A stretch of 48,594 nt of DNA from an uncultured Alistipes sp. (GCA_949288735.1 CASELE010000009.1:1-48594), one strand, 5' to 3'; numbered from the stretch's first letter, positions 1 to 8,383 are shown. The notes: generated by a model from the sequence alone, not told the origin. Numbers and translations are program-made.

Positions 1-627
1 TTCCGCCTCTGCTTTCGCCAGACTGTCTGCCGCTGTCTGCGAGGAAGCGAGGCTGTCGGCCTTAGCCTGCTCTGCGGCAAGACGGGCCTGTTCTTTCTCG
101 CGGGCTATGCGCTCCTGCTCCTGTTTCTGTTGTTCCAACTGTTGTTGCTTGGCTTGCTCCGCTGCCGCTCTTTCCTGTTCGGCACGCTCGGCGGCCAGCC
201 TCGCTTCCTCTGCCTCGTCCTTCTCCGCAGGGATGACGAGCCGCACGGTCACATAGTCGCCGCTGCCGGAATGGTTCTTCGTGATGAAGCACTCCTCGGT
301 CAGCTGCTGCCGCACAATCAGCTCCGATTTCACGCGGTTGGAACGGACTCTCGACATGGCGAGATTTTCTGCCTCGTCCTCTCCTGCCGTGCTGTAGCCG
401 TCGACATAAAGCGGCAGCTTGCCGTCGAGGATATCCGTTATGTGATTCCCGATACACTCCTCCAGTCGGGCCAGCTCTGTGTCATTGCCGCTGTACGGGA
501 CATAGAACATATCCTTCTGCGGCATAAAGCGGAAGATGTAGACCGTATCGCTCTTCTCCTGCGCCGACAGAGGCAGCAGGGCGGAGAACAGAAGCGCCGC
601 TACGGCAATCAGAATCTCTCTTTTCAT
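1..627 (-). CDS. Exported OmpA-like protein with TolA-like charged linker (C-terminus beyond window)
   Basis: The frame opens with ATG at 627 and stays open for 209 codons to the window edge, so only the N-terminal part is seen. Residues 1-22 are a signal peptide (MKRE, then a hydrophobic run ending SALLPLSA). Residues ~30-140 resemble the periplasmic domain preceding DUF3575-type barrels in Bacteroidota: a short beta start (YIFRFMP), then DGYSTAGEDEAENLAMSRVR, similar to the 'sum over names' region of OmpA-like domains. From ~residue 145 on it is almost all Ala/Glu/Gln/Lys (AERAEQERAAAEQAKQQQ), a TolA-like coiled coil, followed by repeats of ADSLA. Role inferred: envelope or fimbria-associated outer-membrane protein. 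It could equally be a TolA-like or peptidoglycan-anchoring protein. Composition is slightly less G+C-rich than the genes to the right. Confidence 0.7.
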   Translation of the reverse strand, partial: MKREILIAVAALLFSALLPLSAQEKSDTVYIFRFMPQKDMFYVPYSGNDTELARLEECIGNHITDILDGKLPLYVDGYSTAGEDEAENLAMSRVRSNRVKSELIVRQQLTEECFITKNHSGSGDYVTVRLVIPAEKDEAEEARLAAERAEQERAAAEQAKQQQLEQQKQEQERIAREKEQARLAAEQAKADSLASSQTAADSLAKAEAE

Positions 628-1037
628 ACGATATGATACACGTTGTTAAGTCCCGGACGTCTTCTAAATCGTCCGATTTTTCCGTCTATTGCAAGACGTT
701 GTTCCGTAACGTGTTGAAGAGTGCGCCGGGGTCCGTATCCCGCTGATGTGAAAAAAGATTCGCGCAAAAGGTTTCCGTATCATTTTTATATCGTAAATTT
801 GTGTATTATACGGACGTTTAATCCGGAATACCCTGCCCCGCCCCCTTTTGCGCCGGCACGCGGCCCTCGCGCGACCACACGAAGGCGCCGACGACCCGCG
901 GCCGCGACATTCGGGCGCCTCCGATGCACACCCGAAGCGCTTTATGCGTATATTTGTAGCGGGAGGACCCGATCGGTCCCGGATACGGAAACTCCGGCCG
1001 GACGATCCCCGCACGAAACTTCGAAACCGATATCGTC
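628..1037. other. 410-nt divergent intergenic region
   Basis: No convincing gene. The region separates the minus-strand gene ending at 627 from the plus-strand flavoprotein at 1038. Two plus-strand matches to the Bacteroidota -7 box are present (TAAATTTG at 794-801 and TATATTTG at 949-956). A short palindrome AATCG-tc-CGATT lies at 667-678. I see no minus-strand promoter match for the 627 gene. Open frames through the G+C-rich right half look like composition artefacts. Confidence 0.6.
949..956 (+). promoter_or_regulatory. -7 box TATATTTG upstream of the flavoprotein
   Basis: Exact match to TAnnTTTG, 81 nt before the ATG at 1038. No clear TTG lies 19-21 nt upstream, so only half of the promoter is supported. 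Confidence 0.45.
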
Positions 1038-1652
1038 ATGAACGTACTGCTGATCAACGGAAGCCCGCACTGCAACGGAAACACATACGCCGCCCTCGCC
1101 GAGGTGGCCGCTGCCCTCGAGGCCAACGGCGTGAAGACGGAGATCTTCTCCATAGGCACGGCCGCCGTGCAGGGCTGCATCGCCTGCAACGGCTGCGCCG
1201 AAACGGGCGAATGCCTCTTCGGCGACGCCCTCTATCTCACCGTGAGGGAGAAACTCGAGTGGGCCGACGGCCTCGTCGTCGGTTCGCCAGTCTACTACGC
1301 CGGGCCCAACGGCTCGCTCTGCGCCCTGCTCGACCGGCTCTTCCACTCCGCCTCGGCACTGCTGCGCCGCAAACCCGCGGCCGCGGTCGTCGTCTGCCGG
1401 CGCGGCGGGGCGAGCGCCGCATTCGACCGACTGAACAAATATTTCACCATCAACAACATGCCCGTAGTACCCTCCCAGTACTGGAACAGCGTGCACGGAT
1501 GCCTGCCGGGCGAAGCCGCCCGGGATGCCGAGGGGATGCAGACCATGCGCACGCTGGGCCGCAACATGGCCTGGATGCTGAAAGGGCTCCGCGACGGCTC
1601 CCTCCCGCTGCCCGACGAAGAGCCGGGCGTCACCACCAGCTTCATCCGATAG
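1038..1652 (+). CDS. Flavodoxin-fold NAD(P)H-dependent FMN reductase with iron-sulfur-flavoprotein cysteine motif
   Basis: A 204-residue cytoplasmic protein. The N-terminus MNVLLINGSPHCNGNT is the first strand and phosphate loop of the flavodoxin-like FMN-binding fold (NADPH-dependent FMN reductase family), and GSPVYYAGPNGSL (~residues 82-94) is the second flavin-contact loop. Residues 47-59 hold four cysteines as C-x2-C-x2-C-x5-C, the compact motif that binds a [4Fe-4S] cluster in archaeal iron-sulfur flavoproteins (Isf). The C-terminal tail carries an NMAWMLKG helix. Likely role: electron transfer from NAD(P)H or ferredoxin to small acceptors such as O2, peroxide or quinones; the substrate cannot be read from sequence. 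It sits alone, 62 nt before the recombinase gene, possibly co-transcribed. Family assignment is good; the cluster is inferred from the spacing alone. Confidence 0.85.
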   Translation: MNVLLINGSPHCNGNTYAALAEVAAALEANGVKTEIFSIGTAAVQGCIACNGCAETGECLFGDALYLTVREKLEWADGLVVGSPVYYAGPNGSLCALLDRLFHSASALLRRKPAAAVVVCRRGGASAAFDRLNKYFTINNMPVVPSQYWNSVHGCLPGEAARDAEGMQTMRTLGRNMAWMLKGLRDGSLPLPDEEPGVTTSFIR

Positions 1653-1714
1653 GAGACCGGCGCGGAAGCGGAAAGGATTCCCGCCGCAGAAGACGGCACA
1701 ATACCCCCTGTCCC

Positions 1715-2647
1715 ATGCTCGAAGAGTTTCTGCGCTACCTCGCGGCCGAACGGCGCTGCTCGCCCCTCACGGTGCGCAACTACCGCCGCGACCTCACGGC
1801 CTTCTTCGCCTGGCTCGGCGCCGACCCCGAGACGTTCGACCCGTCGCGCATCGGGGCGGAGGATCTGCGCGGGTGGATGCTCCACCGCACCGAGACGGCC
1901 CGCCTGAGCGCCGGCTCGGTAAACCGCGAGCTCTCGTCGATCCGTTCGTTCCTGCACTGGCTCCGACGCACGGGACGCACGCAGCGCGACGTCGGGCTCG
2001 AGGTCGCCTCGCTCCGCGCCCCGAAACGGCTCCCCGTATTCGTGCCCGAGAGCCGCATGCAGCCCATCGTGGCCGAATGCAGCGGAGCGGCCGGAAGCTT
2101 CACCGGTGAGCGCAACGCTCTGGTCGTGCTGCTGCTCTACACATGCGGACTGCGTCTGGCCGAGCTGGTGGGCATCGACCGCGACGACTTCGCCGACGAC
2201 TTCCGTTCGCTCCGCGTGCGCGGCAAGGGCGGCAAGATGCGGGTCGTGCCGCTGCTGGAGTTCGTGCGGGAGCGCGTCCTGGGCCACATCGGCCGCATCG
2301 ACCGCGAAAAAATTTGCAGATCCGGAGAAAAAGCGTTATTTTTATCATTGAAAGGCGAACGCATCTCCCGCAGTACGGTCCAGCGAATCGTGAAGAGCGA
2401 GCTGACGCACGGCGGGGTGCAGGGCCGGAAGAGTCCCCACGTGCTGCGGCACACCTTCGCCACGCACCTGCTCGACGGCGGAGCGGACATGCGCGATATC
2501 GAGGAGCTTCTGGGCCACGCATCCCTTCAGGCGACGCAGGTCTACACCCACAACAGCATCGCCGCGCTGCGGGAGGCATATGCCGAGGCACACCCGCGCG
2601 GTAAACGCGCGGAGAAAAGTTTAACCTATAACTCTACAAAGTCATGA
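1715..2647 (+). CDS. xerC: Tyrosine recombinase XerC/XerD family
   Basis: A 310-residue site-specific recombinase of normal Xer length. Residues 1-90 form the SAM-like core-binding domain (MLEEFLRYLAAERRCSP, typical of Xer starts). The catalytic domain shows the full tyrosine-recombinase set: Arg147 (TCGLRLAEL), the beta-hairpin lysine in RGKGGK (~169-174), His242-x-x-Arg245 (PHVLRHTFATHLL), His268 (LLGHASLQ) and nucleophile Tyr277 (QVYTHNS). Role known for the family: resolution of chromosome dimers at dif with FtsK. The ATG at 1715 is the first start preceding the conserved N-terminus. The stop TGA overlaps the hpf ATG (ATGA), so the two are translationally coupled. Bases 2306-2352 form an odd A/T-rich patch within the gene encoding a variable loop. 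XerC versus XerD cannot be settled by eye; the pairing with hpf in Bacteroidota favours XerC. Confidence 0.9.
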   Translation: MLEEFLRYLAAERRCSPLTVRNYRRDLTAFFAWLGADPETFDPSRIGAEDLRGWMLHRTETARLSAGSVNRELSSIRSFLHWLRRTGRTQRDVGLEVASLRAPKRLPVFVPESRMQPIVAECSGAAGSFTGERNALVVLLLYTCGLRLAELVGIDRDDFADDFRSLRVRGKGGKMRVVPLLEFVRERVLGHIGRIDREKICRSGEKALFLSLKGERISRSTVQRIVKSELTHGGVQGRKSPHVLRHTFATHLLDGGADMRDIEELLGHASLQATQVYTHNSIAALREAYAEAHPRGKRAEKSLTYNSTKS

Positions 2648-2940
2648 ACGTACAGATTCAGTCCGTTAAATTCGACGCCGACCAGAAGCTCGTCGAGTTC
2701 GTCGAAGCGAAGATGAACAAACTGGACCGTTTTGCCGACCGCTCGACCGGCGCGGAGGTCATCCTGAAACTCGATAAGGACCACGACAAGGGAAACAAGG
2801 TGGCGACCATCACGCTCCACATGCCCGGCGAGGACCTGGTGGCCGAGCATCAGGCCAAGACCTTCGAGGAGGCTGTAGACGAGTCGATCGACGCACTGAA
2901 GCGCCAGCTCGACCGTTTCAAGGGCAAGTTCGAGAAATAG
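2644..2940 (+). CDS. hpf: Ribosome hibernation-promoting factor, short form (HPF/RaiA/YfiA family)
   Basis: A 98-residue protein spanning just the S30AE domain: MNVQIQSVKFDADQKLVEFV (beta1-alpha1), a central DKDHDKGNKVATITLHMPG, and the C-terminal helix FEEAVDESIDALKRQLDRFKGK. Family role: binds the 30S decoding centre in stationary phase and blocks mRNA/tRNA binding, promoting ribosome dimerisation or inactivation. The long-form C-terminal dimerisation domain is absent. Its ATG is embedded in the xerC stop (ATGA overlap), and a strong hairpin terminator follows 20 nt after its stop. In many Bacteroidota, hpf precedes a tRNA/tuf/secE/nusG block; here it is followed by a convergent MATE gene instead. 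Confidence 0.95.
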   Translation: MNVQIQSVKFDADQKLVEFVEAKMNKLDRFADRSTGAEVILKLDKDHDKGNKVATITLHMPGEDLVAEHQAKTFEEAVDESIDALKRQLDRFKGKFEK

Positions 2941-2959
2941 TCCGCGACGCGACGCGGAG

Positions 2960-2989
2960 GGCGGCGGGGCGAAAGCTCCGCCGCCTTTT
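2960..2989 (+). terminator. Rho-independent terminator after hpf
   Basis: An 11-bp stem GGCGGCGGGGC / GCTCCGCCGCC (one G-T pair) closes a GAAA tetraloop and is followed by TTTT. Confidence 0.85.
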
Positions 2990-3081
2990 CATTGCCTCCG
3001 GGCCGGAGGCGGGAGATGCGGATGGCACGAAGCGCCGCCGTCCGCACGAAATACGGGCAAGGCCGGAGGCGGACGGGCGCG

Positions 3082-4416
3082 TCAGATGACACGGCGGCGC
3101 CAGCGGCCGCTGCGCAGATAGAGCCACGCGAGCAGCAGCGTGACACCGTAATAGAGGTGGTCCGTCGTCCAGCAGACCGCTACATCGGCCTGCAGCCCGA
3201 AGGTGAGATAGAGCGTATAGGCGACGTAAAAGAGGATGGCCGCCATCACGATGACGAGCGTCATGCGCGTGTTGCCCGTCCCCGAGACGCTGAACTGCAG
3301 CACGAAGGCCGGCACGCACAAAATGAATGTCGAGAGCATCACCCACAGCGAGGGGACGCCGGCGGCGACCTGTTCGGGCCGGTCCGAATAGAGCGAGAGG
3401 GCCTGCTCGGGGAAGAGGGCGATGAGGAGCGACACGGGGATGACAAAGGCGTAGCAGAGGCCCGTCATGCGGCGGCAAAGCGGCATGACGGCGGCGGAGC
3501 GGCCGGCGCCTATGAGGTTGCTCACGAGCGAGCTGGCCGTCGAGGCGAAGGCGTTGACAAAGAGGAAGACCACCGACGAGATGCTGCGCACCATGTTCGT
3601 CACGGCGAGCTCCAGTTCGCCCAGATGCTCGATGCAGACAAAGAAGATGAACCAGCTGAGGAAGGCCATCCCCTCCTGCACCATGATCCAGACCGACACG
3701 CGCAGGATGCGGCCCAGCTGCGGGAAGTCGATGCCGCCGAAGCGGAAGAGCCGGTAGCGGCGCCAATCCACGCGCCAGTAGGTGTAGCCGACGAAGAAGA
3801 GCACCGACACGGCCTCCGAGATGGACGAGGCGATGGCCGCACCGGCGATGCCCAGTTCGGGAAATCCCCCCTTGCCGAAGATGAGCAGGTAGTTGAGTAC
3901 CACGTTGGTGAGCACCATGACCACCGAATTGGCCGTGAGAATGCGCGTGCGCGTGGTACCGACGTAGAAGGCGCGGAACATGGCCGCGACGAACGAGAAG
4001 AAGAAGCCGTAGACGCGGTATTCGAGGTAGCTGTCGGCCGCCGCACGCACCGCCTCCGATTCGATCATCAAGGCGAACAGGTCGCGCGCGAAGCACTGAG
4101 AAAGGGTGAAGAGCAGCCCGGCAAGCACCAGAAGAAAGGCGGTGCCCTGCATGAATACCGGACCTATCTCGCTGTGCCGGCCCTCGCCGTTGCGGCGGGC
4201 GATAAGGACCTGCGCACCGATGCTGAAGCCGAATCCGAGCATGAAGACCACCAGATAGAAGACCCCGGCGAGGGCCGAGGCCCCCAGTTCGGTGCGGCCG
4301 TCGCCGTAGTGACCGAGGTAGATAGTATCGGTCAGGCCGATCAGCTGCTCCATCAGCAGGCTGACCAGCACGGGAAAGGTAATCTTCAGTATTTCTCGGT
4401 TCGAAAAGCGTCTCAT
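3082..4416 (-). CDS. MATE-family multidrug efflux transporter
   Basis: A 444-residue inner-membrane protein with about twelve hydrophobic segments, the usual MATE size and topology. The N-terminus has the MATE signature: MRRFSNREILKITFPVLVS, then MEQLIGLTDTIYLGHYG (QLIGLTDT is the family's loop between TM1 and TM2), and FSIGAQVLIARRNGEG at TM3. The second half repeats the fold (ISSVVFLFVNAFASTASSLVSNLIGAG). Role known for the family: Na+- or H+-coupled export of cationic drugs and metabolites; substrate unknown. The gene is monocistronic and converges with hpf. A minus-strand -7 box (TATCTTTG, 4452-4459) lies 35 nt before its ATG. Confidence 0.93.
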   Translation of the reverse strand: MRRFSNREILKITFPVLVSLLMEQLIGLTDTIYLGHYGDGRTELGASALAGVFYLVVFMLGFGFSIGAQVLIARRNGEGRHSEIGPVFMQGTAFLLVLAGLLFTLSQCFARDLFALMIESEAVRAAADSYLEYRVYGFFFSFVAAMFRAFYVGTTRTRILTANSVVMVLTNVVLNYLLIFGKGGFPELGIAGAAIASSISEAVSVLFFVGYTYWRVDWRRYRLFRFGGIDFPQLGRILRVSVWIMVQEGMAFLSWFIFFVCIEHLGELELAVTNMVRSISSVVFLFVNAFASTASSLVSNLIGAGRSAAVMPLCRRMTGLCYAFVIPVSLLIALFPEQALSLYSDRPEQVAAGVPSLWVMLSTFILCVPAFVLQFSVSGTGNTRMTLVIVMAAILFYVAYTLYLTFGLQADVAVCWTTDHLYYGVTLLLAWLYLRSGRWRRRVI

Positions 4417-4451
4417 GCCAACACTCCGCCGAAGCTTGCCGCGACGGTGCG

Positions 4452-4459
4452 CAAAGATA
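4452..4459 (-). promoter_or_regulatory. -7 box TATCTTTG for the MATE gene
   Basis: The plus strand reads CAAAGATA, an exact minus-strand TAnnTTTG 35 nt before the start codon at 4416. I see no -33 TTG at the expected spacing. Confidence 0.5.
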
Positions 4460-4638
4460 CGCTTTTTTCCCTTATCGGCCGTGTTGTCGGCCTGAATCTA
4501 TCCGGGTCCGGCCTTCCCGGATACGGGGCCCGGACGGAAACGCTCCCGACGGCGGGAAGACGCCGGAGGGCAAGTGCAAAAAAAGAGCGAGCGGCCTCAT
4601 TTCCTGTGTCCGGGAATACGACAGCGGAAATACGGCGC

Positions 4639-4668
4639 AAAAAAAGCCTGCCGTTGTCGGCAGGCTTT
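4639..4668 (-). terminator. Rho-independent terminator of tRNA-Glu
   Basis: Stem AAAGCCTGCCG / CGGCAGGCTTT (11 bp, TTGT loop) immediately 3' of the tRNA on the minus strand, followed by a run of T (A-run 4639-4645 on the plus strand). Confidence 0.85.
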
Positions 4669-4670
4669 CG

Positions 4671-4742
4671 TAGTGGATAGGGGATTCGAACCCCTATGTC
4701 ATGCGTGAGAGGCATGTATCCTAACCCTTAGATGAATCCACC
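4671..4742 (-). tRNA. tRNA-Glu (anticodon CUC)
   Basis: The 72-nt minus-strand sequence folds as a full cloverleaf. Acceptor stem GGTGGAT/ATCCACT has a G1-U72 wobble, as I recall for Bacteroidota tRNA-Glu. D stem is ATCT/GGAT with loop AAGGGTTA. Anticodon stem CATGC/GCATG holds loop CTCTCAC, giving anticodon CUC. T stem AGGGG/CCCCT has loop TTCGAAT. The discriminator is A and CCA is not encoded. A CUC isoacceptor reads GAG, which fits the strong GAG preference in the surrounding genes. Confidence 0.93.
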
Positions 4743-4761
4743 GTGACCTTGTTAGGTGGTG

Positions 4762-4796
4762 CAAAGGTAACGCAAAATTTCCATTCTCCAAAAAAA
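4762..4796 (-). promoter_or_regulatory. Bacteroidota-type promoter of tRNA-Glu
   Basis: Minus strand: a T-rich -33 element ending TTTTTTTGG (TTG at 4789-4791 in plus coordinates), a 19-nt spacer, then -7 box TACCTTTG (4762-4769). The box ends 20 nt before the tRNA 5' end. Both elements and the spacing match the housekeeping sigma-ABfr pattern. Confidence 0.75.
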
Positions 4797-4852
4797 TCCG
4801 GAACAAATTCGCATTTTTTTCTTCATGATGGCTCCTGACCCCGCTTTTTGCA

Positions 4853-4860
4853 TACCTTTG
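4853..4860 (+). promoter_or_regulatory. -7 box TACCTTTG for the DUF3298 lipoprotein
   Basis: Exact TAnnTTTG match, 27 nt before the ATG at 4888. This supports starting the gene at 4888 rather than at an in-frame ATG upstream (4825) that would precede the transcript. No -33 TTG at standard spacing. Confidence 0.5.
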
Positions 4861-4887
4861 GGAAAGATACGAACAACGACACACACC

Positions 4888-5673
4888 ATGAGACACCCGC
4901 TCCGCCTGCTGGCCGCACTGCTGCTCTTCGGCGCCGCCTCGTGCGGCACCGAGCCCCTGCTCCCGGAATATACCACGCTCGAAACCGACACGCTGCTCGA
5001 CTGCGGTCCGATCCGCTGCCGTGTACACTACCGCTACGTCTCGATTGCCAACGCCGACGAGTCGCCCGCGCTGCACGCCATCGAGGAGTCGATGATCCGC
5101 CGTTTCTATGGTCTGGGCGACGACTTCGCCGGCACGGCCCGCGAAGCGGCGGCTGCCGCCGTCGCCCGCTGCGATGCCGAGACGCGGCGCGATGTCGAGG
5201 CGCTGCGCCGCGCAGCGGCCGACAAGGGCGAAGTGCAGGCCGGTCGCCCCGTCGATTACGCCGAATCGGTCGAGGCGGAGCTCGAAGTGGTCGACTCGGT
5301 GATCGTGAGCACCATCACCGCCTCGGGCTATCGGGGCGGCGCCCACGGCTACTACAGCGTCGACGTGCGCAACTATTCGCTCGCCGACGGCTACGAACTG
5401 ACGCTCGACGATCTCTTCGCACCCGCCCAGCAGGAGGGACTCGATTCGCTCATACGCCTGCGTCTGTGCGACTGCTACGACGCGGCCGACGACGAGGAGC
5501 TGGCCGCCCGCGGCTTCTTCCCCGAATACATCGCCCCCTCGGAGCACTTCGCCCTCACGCCCGAGGGCGGCATCGTCTTCTACTACAACCCCTACCAGAT
5601 CGGCTGCTACGCACTGGGCGACATCGTCGTGGAGCTCGGCCGCAACGAGCTGCGCTCCCTCGCCGGACGATAG
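4888..5673 (+). CDS. DUF3298/RsiV-like domain lipoprotein
   Basis: A 261-residue predicted lipoprotein: MRHPLRLLAALLLFGAASC is a signal peptide with lipobox GAASC. After a short linker and an N-terminal DUF4163-like part (~30-140), the C-terminal half carries the conserved pattern ITASGYRGGAHGYYSVDVRNY followed by LTLDDLFAP and an FALTPEGGIVFYYNPYQIGCYALG segment, typical of the DUF3298 domain found in RsiV and the deacetylase PdaC accessory region. In RsiV this domain binds lysozyme. In Bacteroidota the function of such lipoproteins is unproven; an envelope-stress or peptidoglycan/lysozyme-binding role is inference. No deacetylase domain is present. It is monocistronic. Confidence 0.85.
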   Translation: MRHPLRLLAALLLFGAASCGTEPLLPEYTTLETDTLLDCGPIRCRVHYRYVSIANADESPALHAIEESMIRRFYGLGDDFAGTAREAAAAAVARCDAETRRDVEALRRAAADKGEVQAGRPVDYAESVEAELEVVDSVIVSTITASGYRGGAHGYYSVDVRNYSLADGYELTLDDLFAPAQQEGLDSLIRLRLCDCYDAADDEELAARGFFPEYIAPSEHFALTPEGGIVFYYNPYQIGCYALGDIVVELGRNELRSLAGR

Positions 5674-5746
5674 CGGGCGGAGGCGGGCCATCGATCTCTA
5701 CGCGGGATTACCTGCGGCCGGAACGGCGCACGCATCCGGCCGCACG

Positions 5747-5788
5747 AAAAACTTTCGGCTCCGCACGCGCCGGGCGCCGGAGCCGAAA
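5747..5788 (-). terminator. Terminator at the end of the fimbrial operon
   Basis: Stem TTTCGGCTCCG (5753-5763) / CGGAGCCGAAA (5778-5788) around a G+C-rich loop. On the minus strand it is followed by TTTTT (A-run 5747-5751), terminating the operon that ends at 5846. It may also weakly serve the convergent plus-strand lipoprotein gene. Confidence 0.75.
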
Positions 5789-5845
5789 AACCTTCTTAAC
5801 CAATCGGAGGTCTACCGCTGCAGATTCCGCTTCGCCCCGTAAGGG

Positions 5846-8383
5846 TCACGGGATATAGACGGCACGGATACGGAGCGATTCGTCGCGCTCCGCCCAGCCT
5901 CCTTCGCCGTTGTGGCTGGTAAAGCCCGCATCTGCGCTGCTCTGACGGAACTCGATGCTGCCGTCCGAGGCGATATAGGCCTTCGTCGAACGCGCATGGT
6001 TATAGTCCTCGCGGGCCAGACCCGAAGCGCTGCGCGCCGCGGGGTTGCACGACCAGTAGAAGAAGTTCTGGAACTCCGGATAGGTCGCATAATAGGTACG
6101 CACCGCCCATTCCAACTCGCGGATGGCGGGCATGAACCAATGGGCCGCATCGGGATCGACGGTACCGTCATCCTCGGTCTTGTTCTTGCGGTAGCAGTAC
6201 TCGGCCGCCGTGGCGGGAACCTCGTCGAGCTCCAGCGCCCGGGAGCCGCGCACCCAGTCCCGGAATGTTCCGAACAATCCCGTTTCGATATCCACGATGC
6301 TTCCGCCCGATGCCGAATAGAGCACATTCAGCGTGCCGTTTTTGCCCTGATAGTAGTTGATCACCTCCCAATCGGCTCCGATGTCTCCTATGCCGCCGTC
6401 GTTGCTGAGGTCGTAGCTGGAGACGTTGCTGCCCATGGCGCCCCAGGGCAGGCCGTCGTAGACGGTCTCCGGATGGAGCGGTTCGAGCGGGTCGTAGTGG
6501 TCGAGATACTCCTCGTAGGCCTCGACATAGATGGTCTCCATCACACTACCGTTATCGTAGTCGATGACCTGCACGGGCATCAGTCCGTGCTGCTCGATCG
6601 CCACGGTACGCGACCCCATCTCCGTACCGCCCTCAAAATAGGTGAGATGTACGGTAGCCGTGCGGTCCTCGGTCGCGATGTTCTCGTCCACGTAGAAGTA
6701 GAGACGGTCGCGGTGTTTCAGCGCGTTGCCATCCGTATAGGAGGTCGGGAGACTTCCCGAAGAGACCAGGGTACGCGTGAAGAAGCGCCGTTTGCCCGTG
6801 CCCGCCACGAAGGACTCGTTCGGGTGGCGCAGGTAGCGGCTGGCATCGAGCGATACGCCGCCGTTGGCCATGTCCGCGGCGGCAATCCGTTCTATGCCGA
6901 TCCAGGTGGGGGCGGCGCCCGTCGCGTCGTCGATGATTTCGACCTCCATCGTATAGTTGTCGTAGGCGGGACCGCGGTAGTTGTCATCCCCGCCGTCGGC
7001 GCCGTAGAGATAGATATCCATCGGCGCCACACAGTAGTGGGCGTCGAAGTTGCGCTCGCGGAGCATCGAGATGAAGAAGTTGTTCGATGTGGTCGATACA
7101 TTGACGCGCGCATCGAACGACGCACCGCTCTCGATGCCGTCGTGGGTGGTGATGCCCTGGATGGTGATATCGTTCACGTATAGCTTGTTGCGGCCCAACT
7201 CATAGTTGTCCGTATGGTTCTCGCCCAGATAGAGCGTATAGCTCACGTCGGCCAGCCGCGAACCGTTGTAGGTGGTGTAGAGGCCCTCGAAACGGAAACT
7301 CGAGGCCTCGTCGGCGGCCATGAGCGGCTTGTAGCGCTGCTTGTCGTCGGGGTTCTTGTCGATATCGGTCGGATACATCGATGGATTGAAGCGGCTCAGG
7401 TCGGGCTGCTGCAGGTTCTCGAAGAGGTAGAACGACATCTCGAAGCTTCCGCTGCGGTTGTATATGGCGCGTATCTCGTCGCCCTGCGCATCGCGTTCGA
7501 CGGTCGTCAGATAGCGGCCCTGGGCGTCGGTGATGCCCGCCTCCGGGTTGACGATGCCTCCCGCCTCCTCGGGACGCAGCTGGCTCACGGGCGCCGAACC
7601 CGCGGGTTCGATCAGCGGCACGCAGGTGGTCATGTTGTTCAACGAATAGCCTGTCAGACGCAGCGAGGGGAGCATGCCCGAGACGGCGTCGGTATGCTCC
7701 GAAGAGATGCGTATCGTCACGTCGACGCGTGCCATGAGGGCCCGCAGCCGGATGGTGATGTTGCCCTGGGGCCGGGTGAGATCGATGACCGAACCGCTCT
7801 CGTCGGAGAGGCCGATGCCGCCCGCATCCTGCGACACGGCCATGCCGAACATGGGCATGCCCGCGTCGGGCAGCGACATGATGCGGTCGCCGTAGTCGGA
7901 GGGAGTATAGTAGAAGTTGCGCAGCGCCTCCTCGTCGGGAATGAGCGAGGGACGCCCCTCGGCATCGAGCTCGCCGAAGGTGCCGTCCTCGACGTTGGCC
8001 ACGGCATAGACGTGGGCCTCGCGCGCCAGCTCGGGATTGGCGAAGCCCTCGTTGTCGATCATGATGATGCTCGAGCCCACCGTATTGACATTGAGCCACT
8101 GGTAGGCCTGTTCGCGTCGCTCGGCAGCAGGTTCGAGGTAGTTGCCGTCCGAACCGAAGATGAAGATGTGCAGTGTGTTGATGCGGCTCTCCTCTTCGGT
8201 CTTGTCGGCGGCACGCGTCTTCACGAATTCGGGTGTCGACCGCTCTACCTCGGTGCGGAGCGCGACGCCGCCCTCCGACGGAACCGACGGAGCGGGAAGC
8301 GCCGCGTCGTCACGGGCACAGGCTGCGGCGGCGAGGGCCGCGGCGGCCAGCAGCAGCCGGCGGAACGGGATATTCTGTTTCAT
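5846..8383 (-). CDS. DUF4906-type fimbrial lipoprotein, last gene of the fimbrial operon
   Basis: An 845-residue lipoprotein: MKQNIPFRRLLLAAAALAAAACARDD is a signal peptide with lipobox AAAAC. Around residue 55 there is a KTRAADK sequence followed by the INTLHIFIFGSDGNYL strand, matching the fimbrillin/Mfa-like N-terminal domain and its Arg-directed processing site. The long middle is beta-rich. The C-terminus (WFMPAIRELEWAVRTYY, then YWSCNPAARS near the end) resembles DUF4906/fibrobacter-type end domains of large Bacteroidales fimbria tip proteins. Role inferred: tip or accessory subunit of a type V fimbria, exported as a lipoprotein, processed by an Arg-specific protease and assembled at the surface. 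It starts 22 nt after the preceding gene and is followed by the operon terminator. Substrate or ligand unknown. Confidence 0.75.
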   Translation of the reverse strand: MKQNIPFRRLLLAAAALAAAACARDDAALPAPSVPSEGGVALRTEVERSTPEFVKTRAADKTEEESRINTLHIFIFGSDGNYLEPAAERREQAYQWLNVNTVGSSIIMIDNEGFANPELAREAHVYAVANVEDGTFGELDAEGRPSLIPDEEALRNFYYTPSDYGDRIMSLPDAGMPMFGMAVSQDAGGIGLSDESGSVIDLTRPQGNITIRLRALMARVDVTIRISSEHTDAVSGMLPSLRLTGYSLNNMTTCVPLIEPAGSAPVSQLRPEEAGGIVNPEAGITDAQGRYLTTVERDAQGDEIRAIYNRSGSFEMSFYLFENLQQPDLSRFNPSMYPTDIDKNPDDKQRYKPLMAADEASSFRFEGLYTTYNGSRLADVSYTLYLGENHTDNYELGRNKLYVNDITIQGITTHDGIESGASFDARVNVSTTSNNFFISMLRERNFDAHYCVAPMDIYLYGADGGDDNYRGPAYDNYTMEVEIIDDATGAAPTWIGIERIAAADMANGGVSLDASRYLRHPNESFVAGTGKRRFFTRTLVSSGSLPTSYTDGNALKHRDRLYFYVDENIATEDRTATVHLTYFEGGTEMGSRTVAIEQHGLMPVQVIDYDNGSVMETIYVEAYEEYLDHYDPLEPLHPETVYDGLPWGAMGSNVSSYDLSNDGGIGDIGADWEVINYYQGKNGTLNVLYSASGGSIVDIETGLFGTFRDWVRGSRALELDEVPATAAEYCYRKNKTEDDGTVDPDAAHWFMPAIRELEWAVRTYYATYPEFQNFFYWSCNPAARSASGLAREDYNHARSTKAYIASDGSIEFRQSSADAGFTSHNGEGGWAERDESLRIRAVYIP

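Noticed and set aside
2994..3010. Inverted repeat GCCTCCG/CGGAGGC after hpf as a second terminator
   Set aside because: No T-run on either strand and only a 3-nt loop; the hairpin at 2960-2989 already serves hpf.
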